Assembly: GCF_014472415.1 (NCBI RefSeq)
Contig: NZ_JACSZV010000034.1
Span: 1 to 64,000, forward strand
Reading direction: 5' to 3'
Length of the DNA stretch: 64,000 nucleotides
Origin: Pseudomonas sp. N40(2020)
GTDB taxonomy: Bacteria; Pseudomonadota; Gammaproteobacteria; Pseudomonadales; Pseudomonadaceae
Below the pieces are notes generated by a model, which ran no database searches, had not been told where the DNA came from, and saw nothing but the letters and a program-made list of their open reading frames with translations. Below, in pieces: positions 59,437 through 64,000 of the stretch. Positions within the stretch are counted from its first letter, which is position 1. Each line of letters opens with the position of its first letter. Position numbers and translations under genes: made by a program.

Positions 59437-59823
59437 CTAAAAAGACTTTAACCATGAACGATAGAAGGCCTTTTGATCCTCTATGTTGTTTGTTAGATTT
59501 CTGTCCTCGTAATCGAAAATTCGGACAATATCTTCCTCTTCTGTGGGTCGTCCTTCACGGAGTTCGTACGCAACAAGTCCGCAGGACATTTGTGAGCTCA
59601 TACCCGATGGATAAACGTTTATTTTAGAGCCCTTACATAAAAACGTAACTCCCGGAAATTCTGATCTCAGCGCACCGAAACAGCCAAACATGTCGTAAGA
59701 CGTATAGATTTTTTTTAGGCCATCTTTTCTTGTAAAAGTTAGTGCCCTATTCCTTCTGTCACATTCAATAAGAGCTGCTTCCAGCCCCTGAGCTGTTTTA
59801 ATCTGGATTTCTATCGGTTTCAT
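59437..59823 (-). CDS. Candidate immunity protein for the Rhs toxin
   Basis: 128 residues, soluble, no signal peptide. Not recognised by sequence. Called immunity because it directly follows the variable Rhs C-terminus, its ATG overlaps the Rhs stop (ATGA), it has an AGGAG ribosome binding site inside the toxin reading frame, and it shares the low-GC composition of the toxin tip. A cytoplasmic immunity protein fits a toxin with a cytoplasmic ADP-ribosyltransferase target. Confidence 0.75.
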   Translation of the reverse strand: MKPIEIQIKTAQGLEAALIECDRRNRALTFTRKDGLKKIYTSYDMFGCFGALRSEFPGVTFLCKGSKINVYPSGMSSQMSCGLVAYELREGRPTEEEDIVRIFDYEDRNLTNNIEDQKAFYRSWLKSF

Positions 59824-62800
59824 TGTTTGCTCCTGTTTGGGTTGAGCACTGAATAACCTTTATAGCTGCCATCTTCGTAGACTGGCGTGGCTCCTACTAT
59901 ATCTTGACTTTTAATGCCCCCTGGAACTGCAATTTCTACTTCACGTCGATGGGGTGAAAGGGCACCAAGTTCTTTGTTTACGTCAATCCCTTTAACGTTC
60001 TTCAGGACATATATATAGCCGTCGGCAATGCCGTAGCCCGTTGCAAATTTTGTTGCCTGTTTTTCTGAAAAAGAAGTACTCACGTACCAGCTAGGAGGAA
60101 TTTTATTATCCAAAGCATGCAGGAAAAGATCTTTACTATCGCCCCACGGTTCAAACCCAACATCGAAAATTTCCCATGGTTCTCGATCATCACCGCGGTA
60201 CAAATAATGGTTTTCTTGTATTGGGGCTGGAGTTGCAGGTGCCCCTTCCTCTACACCAACGTTGCTAAAAGTGTCGACTTCACGTGAAGGTTTTCCGCAA
60301 TTGTCCCCACCCGGACAATCACTTAGCCCCAACGGATCCACCCACCCCGTTGGATTCGGCACGTACTGGTACTGATTCAACCCACCCGCCAACTTGATCG
60401 GGTCCGGCGTCAGATACCGGCCCAGCCGTGGGTCGTAATACCGATGCCGGTTGTAATGCAGTCCACTCTCAGCGTCGAAATACTGCCCCTGAAACCGCAG
60501 CGGCTGGTCGAGGTATTCCTCGGCGGCGAGGGTCAGCGCGGCGACTTTGCCGTAGGCGTCGTATTGCGCCGACCAGACGATTTCGCCGCTGTAGTCGGTG
60601 AGTTCCTGTGGGGTGCCGAGGTGGTCGAGTTGGTAATAGAACGGGCAGGCGCGTTTCGGGCCTTTGCCGTCGAGCAGGGCCAGCGGGCGGAAGGTGCCGG
60701 GTTCGTAGACGTAGCTGCGGTGATGGGTTTGGCTGCTTTCGGCAACGAGGTGATCGCCTTGCCAGAAGAACTCGGTGGTGGCGCCGTCGACGGTTTTGCT
60801 GATGCGCCGGTTGAAGGCGTCGTAGCGGTAACTGGCGGTTTTGCCGTCGGGGCGGGTCAGGCCGATGAGGCGGTGTTGGCAGTCGTAGCGGTATTCGGTG
60901 ACGAGTTTCTGCGCGGTGCCGCGGCGTTCGCGGATCAGGTTGCCGAAGGCGTCGTATTCGTAGTGGCGGTCGCCCTGCATCAGCAGGCGGTTGCCTTTGA
61001 TCTGCGTCGGGCCGGGGCGATCCTGCATCAGCAGGTTGCCCGCCGGATCGTGGGCGAAGGATTCCGGCAGTTCGTCGCGCGAGTGGCGCACGCGAATCAA
61101 ACGGTCGAGAGCGTCATAGCCGTAGGTGCGTTGGCCGTGGCGTGTGTCGGCGATGTGCTCGAGATTACCGTTGGCGCTGTAGGCATAGTCGCGGCGATAC
61201 AGCGAATCGTGCTGATGGCCTACGGCGTGGGCGAGTAAACGGCCTTGATCGTCATAGGTATATTCGCTGAGCAGCAGGCCTTGCTGGCGTTGTTGCTCGC
61301 GTCCTGACTGATAGACGTGGCGGGTCAGTGACGCGCCGTTGAGGTCGATGGCTCTGAGCGCACCACCCTTGGCGTGGTGGTAATCGAGTTTGCTGTTGTC
61401 CGGCAGGCGCATGCGTTTGAGCTGGCCGCAGGCGTCGTAGGTGTAACGCAGGGTGCCCCAGCCCTGATGCTCGGTGATCAGGCGGTCTTGCAGGTCGTAT
61501 TCGAAGGCCAGCGGATGTTTCTGGCCGTCGTCGACACCGACCAAACGACCGAGGCGGTCATAGCGGTATTCGACCTTGATCCCGTCGGGCAGGGTTTTGA
61601 CCAGCAGGCGGCCGGCGACATCGCGCTCGTATCCGGTGACCAACGTCGAGCCGTCGTCGCCGAACTCGGTCTTTTCCAGCAGATGACCGTTGAGGTCATA
61701 GGCGTAAGCCGTGCGGCGGCCGTCGAAGCCGGTTTCCTGTCGGATCAGTCCGGTCGGCGTGTAGTCCAGTCGGTACTTTTCGCCGGATTCGTTTTCGATT
61801 TCCGTCAGCAGCAACTGCGCATGGTCGTAGCGGTATTGCACCCGCGTACCGTCGGGGTTGATCCGCCGGGAGACCAGATGCAGGTCGTCGTCATACTCGT
61901 AACGGGTGATGCGGCCGAGTTCGTCGCGTTCGGCGGTGACCTGGTGGTAAGCGCCGTAGCTGTAGGCGCGCGTCGCGCCTGTAGGAAACGTCGTCTGCAC
62001 CAGACGGCCCACGGCGTCACAGTGCTGACGCGTGAGCGCACCGTGTTCGTCCTGAGTCGTGCTCCGTCGCCCCAGCGCATCGTAGGAAAAGCGCCGCACA
62101 CCGCCATCGGGCAGGGTTTCTTCAACCAACTGGCCGAGAGCGTTCCAGACCAGCACATGCCGACTGGTGTCCGGATAGCGGATCGACAGCAACTGCCCAC
62201 GCGCATCGTAGTGGTAATGCGTGACCTGCCCGTCGGGATCAACCGCTTCGGTAACATCACCCTGGGCATTGCGCCGGTACGTCCACACCGCCTCGCCGCG
62301 CGAACGGCTGTGCAGGAAACCGTTGCGGTATTCGTAGGACGTCGGCTCGTCGTCCGGTGGAAGCAGCGCAATCAGGCGTCCGACGTCGTCGTATCGGTAT
62401 TCGGTGACGGCGCCGAGGGGATCCTGCTCGGCGATCAAACGCCCCGCGTCGTCGTAGGCCTTGAGGTGCTCGCCACCGTCGGCCTCGACCTTGCGCACCA
62501 GCCGCGCACGGTCGTCGTGCACGTAGGTTTCTTCAGTGCCATCGACGTAATGCACCGCCACGCTGCCGTTGTCATCCCAGACGTAACGCGTGTCCATCTG
62601 CGAGAACGACGCCCAGTGCCGCACGCAGCGCGCCGATTTTCCGGCCCGTTCCCACTCCCAGAAGAAACTCGCCCCACCGGTCAGCTGACGCTGGAGGATG
62701 ACGTGCTGATCGTCGTAGTCGTAACGCTCGCTGTCGCCAACGGCGTTACACGCTTCGATCAGGTGTTGATAAGCGTCGTAGCGGTAACTGACGAGGGTTT

Positions 62801-64000
62801 GTTCGGCGTGCCAGTCACCATCACAAAACGTTTGGTAATCGACGGCCACCAAATGCTGGCGGTCGTAGCGCAGTAATAGCGATCGACCCGCCCCGTTATC
62901 CAGCCGCTCAATACGATCCTGACGATCCCGAGAGATGCGCAGACGGTTGCCATACCCATCACTGACCGCCGTCAGCCGCCCGGCCCGAAAGTGATAAAAC
63001 CGCGCCGTGTCCCCCGCCAGCGCAAGAATCAGTTCCTCCGGCTCATCCCCGAGAAAAATCGCCGCCCGCGACAGACTGTTGTGAATCGCCGGCCGCTCGA
63101 CACTCGGCAACGGAAACCGCGTGCGCCGGTTCTCATGGTCGACCCAAACAACAAAATCGCCGTCGAACTCCAGCCGATGCGCCAGCGAATGGCTCCAGCC
63201 AAACCCCAAGCCGACATCGATTTCGGCGGCACTGGTGCGATACAAGCGGGTGAACTCAAACGGCAGTAATCCATCGAGCGTGCCGTCAGTCAGGGTCAGC
63301 AGTTCCTCACCGGTAACCATCGACACCGGGCAGCCGTTGGTGCAGGTGCTCGGCACACAGTCGGCGCTGTCGCCGTTGGGGTTTTTCGCTTGATCGGAGG
63401 CGTCATCGCGTGGCTCATGGCGCTCCATCCGGCTCATGCCATGCGACTTGTCCCGTGCGAGAGGCGCCGGGTTCGGCACCGTCAACACCAAGGAATCCGC
63501 CTGACGAATGTTCAGCGGTATCGACGGCGTCGGTTTCAACTCAACGTCACGCACATTGAGCATCAGTGGTTTCAGTGCGCTTGCGTGCTTGCTCAGTTCG
63601 GGCGCAGAGCTCAGTTCCGCCAAGCGCAACGCCGAAGCCGCCAGCCATTCCCGTGCGCGTGGCGATTTGATCTTCGCCAGCACTTTGCTGCTCAACCGCA
63701 GTGGCACGCCGACGCCGCCCGATACCCGCATCAACAGAAAGCTGATCAACAGTTCGACACGAACCTCGGCTACCACCTCCGCGAGGTACTGCGGTGGCAG
63801 CATCTTCAACCAACTGGTGAAGGCCGCCAGATGAATAAACAGCAGCGGCTCGTCGCTGAGGATCAACAAACCGTTGGCAATGGCTTCGCTGGAGGCTTGC
63901 AGCAGAGCGTCCAGTTCGACCTCGGTCAGGTACTCCAGCAACTTTTCGCTGTTGACCTGCAAGTCGGCGAGCAGGGCGAACAGTTGCTTGATGTCATCCC
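59820..64000 (-). CDS. Rhs polymorphic toxin with ADP-ribosyltransferase C-terminus (5' end outside window)
   Basis: At least 1390 residues; the frame stays open to the window edge. Order in the visible part: helical N-terminal region, CTNGCPVSMVTGEE start of the Rhs shell, many YD repeats (YRYDxxGRL type), then the core end HYNRHRYYDPRLGRYLTPDP ... NPTGWVDPLGL. After DPLGL a 167-residue variable tip (59823-60323) begins. It contains LYRGDDREPWEIFDVGFEPWG, YVSTSFSEKQATKFA, and SPHRREVEIAVPGGI, the Arg / Ser-Thr-Ser / Glu-x-Glu pattern of cholera- and pertussis-type ADP-ribosyltransferases. Delivery is probably by a type VI system (inference); no vgrG is in the window. Confidence 0.92.
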   Translation of the reverse strand, partial: DDIKQLFALLADLQVNSEKLLEYLTEVELDALLQASSEAIANGLLILSDEPLLFIHLAAFTSWLKMLPPQYLAEVVAEVRVELLISFLLMRVSGGVGVPLRLSSKVLAKIKSPRAREWLAASALRLAELSSAPELSKHASALKPLMLNVRDVELKPTPSIPLNIRQADSLVLTVPNPAPLARDKSHGMSRMERHEPRDDASDQAKNPNGDSADCVPSTCTNGCPVSMVTGEELLTLTDGTLDGLLPFEFTRLYRTSAAEIDVGLGFGWSHSLAHRLEFDGDFVVWVDHENRRTRFPLPSVERPAIHNSLSRAAIFLGDEPEELILALAGDTARFYHFRAGRLTAVSDGYGNRLRISRDRQDRIERLDNGAGRSLLLRYDRQHLVAVDYQTFCDGDWHAEQTLVSYRYDAYQHLIEACNAVGDSERYDYDDQHVILQRQLTGGASFFWEWERAGKSARCVRHWASFSQMDTRYVWDDNGSVAVHYVDGTEETYVHDDRARLVRKVEADGGEHLKAYDDAGRLIAEQDPLGAVTEYRYDDVGRLIALLPPDDEPTSYEYRNGFLHSRSRGEAVWTYRRNAQGDVTEAVDPDGQVTHYHYDARGQLLSIRYPDTSRHVLVWNALGQLVEETLPDGGVRRFSYDALGRRSTTQDEHGALTRQHCDAVGRLVQTTFPTGATRAYSYGAYHQVTAERDELGRITRYEYDDDLHLVSRRINPDGTRVQYRYDHAQLLLTEIENESGEKYRLDYTPTGLIRQETGFDGRRTAYAYDLNGHLLEKTEFGDDGSTLVTGYERDVAGRLLVKTLPDGIKVEYRYDRLGRLVGVDDGQKHPLAFEYDLQDRLITEHQGWGTLRYTYDACGQLKRMRLPDNSKLDYHHAKGGALRAIDLNGASLTRHVYQSGREQQRQQGLLLSEYTYDDQGRLLAHAVGHQHDSLYRRDYAYSANGNLEHIADTRHGQRTYGYDALDRLIRVRHSRDELPESFAHDPAGNLLMQDRPGPTQIKGNRLLMQGDRHYEYDAFGNLIRERRGTAQKLVTEYRYDCQHRLIGLTRPDGKTASYRYDAFNRRISKTVDGATTEFFWQGDHLVAESSQTHHRSYVYEPGTFRPLALLDGKGPKRACPFYYQLDHLGTPQELTDYSGEIVWSAQYDAYGKVAALTLAAEEYLDQPLRFQGQYFDAESGLHYNRHRYYDPRLGRYLTPDPIKLAGGLNQYQYVPNPTGWVDPLGLSDCPGGDNCGKPSREVDTFSNVGVEEGAPATPAPIQENHYLYRGDDREPWEIFDVGFEPWGDSKDLFLHALDNKIPPSWYVSTSFSEKQATKFATGYGIADGYIYVLKNVKGIDVNKELGALSPHRREVEIAVPGGIKSQDIVGATPVYEDGSYKGYSVLNPNRSKQ

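Noticed and set aside
61374..62876. 500-codon plus-strand ORF opposite the Rhs gene
   Set aside because: Mirror of YD-repeat codons; Val-rich repetitive translation with no ribosome binding site.

Overview
The window looks like a chromosome segment of a fluorescent-group Pseudomonas. The reasons are the GC-rich housekeeping genes of typical Pseudomonas character (minCDE, folE, aroC, prmB, speE, mtnBDC), the many short palindromic REP/REPIN elements of the kinds common in P. fluorescens-like genomes, and a PuuD-type urate pathway. This is inference from the sequence alone; no database was searched.

Layout. 0-4.3 kb: the cell-division site selection operon minC-minD-minE (minus strand), then a lipid A acyltransferase and a patatin-like lipase (plus). 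4.4-13.4 kb: a complete purine-ring degradation cluster. Two tandem Tsx/OmpK-like outer-membrane channels, an NCS2 urate/xanthine-type permease, urate hydroxylase PuuD, UraH (divergent), UraD, allantoinase PuuE, allantoicase Alc and ureidoglycolate lyase AllA together should convert external urate to glyoxylate and urea. 13.5-23.9 kb: an AT-richer, REP-free island inserted into this purine neighbourhood. It holds four tandem copies (two intact, one frameshifted, one C-terminal remnant) of a protein family I do not recognise, and a 1177-residue RTX-type protein whose N-terminal half looks like the pore/translocation part of large TcdA/TcdB- or Mcf/FitD-like toxins. 24-26 kb: a LysE exporter and an AzgA-type purine permease. 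The permease has the same TTGTGTACAA-type operator that is found twice in the puuE-uraH promoter region, so the purine regulon appears to span the island.

26-38 kb: MarR regulator plus divergent aminotransferase, glutaredoxin-like protein, folE, Smr-domain protein, isochorismatase-family hydrolase, prmB, an unknown membrane-anchored protein, alpha/beta hydrolase, aroC, an MFS transporter and the methionine-salvage genes mtnB-mtnD-mtnC. 38-49 kb: FATP-type acyl-CoA synthetase, ankyrin protein, speE, small proteins, RraB-like RNase E regulator, the three-gene set circularly permuted ATP-grasp / alpha-E / transglutaminase, a monohaem cytochrome c and a 31-residue membrane peptide. 49-56 kb: a thiolase plus trifunctional-type beta-oxidation pair, a glutamine amidotransferase, CorA, PlsC-like acyltransferase and a crotonase. 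56.8-59.3 kb: tRNA-Ser(GGA) with a clear promoter and terminator, YbjQ family protein, small proteins and two tandem glycine-zipper proteins.

59.4-64 kb: a large Rhs protein (running off the window) with an AT-rich variable C-terminus followed, with a 4-base overlap, by a candidate immunity gene. The C-terminal toxin domain carries the Arg, Ser-Thr-Ser and Glu-x-Glu signature and surrounding sequence of cholera/pertussis toxin-type ADP-ribosyltransferases.

The two most interesting places are the 13.5-23.9 kb island (host-directed toxin/effector-like genes with a conserved basic, nuclear-localisation-like motif) and the Rhs ADP-ribosyltransferase/immunity pair.
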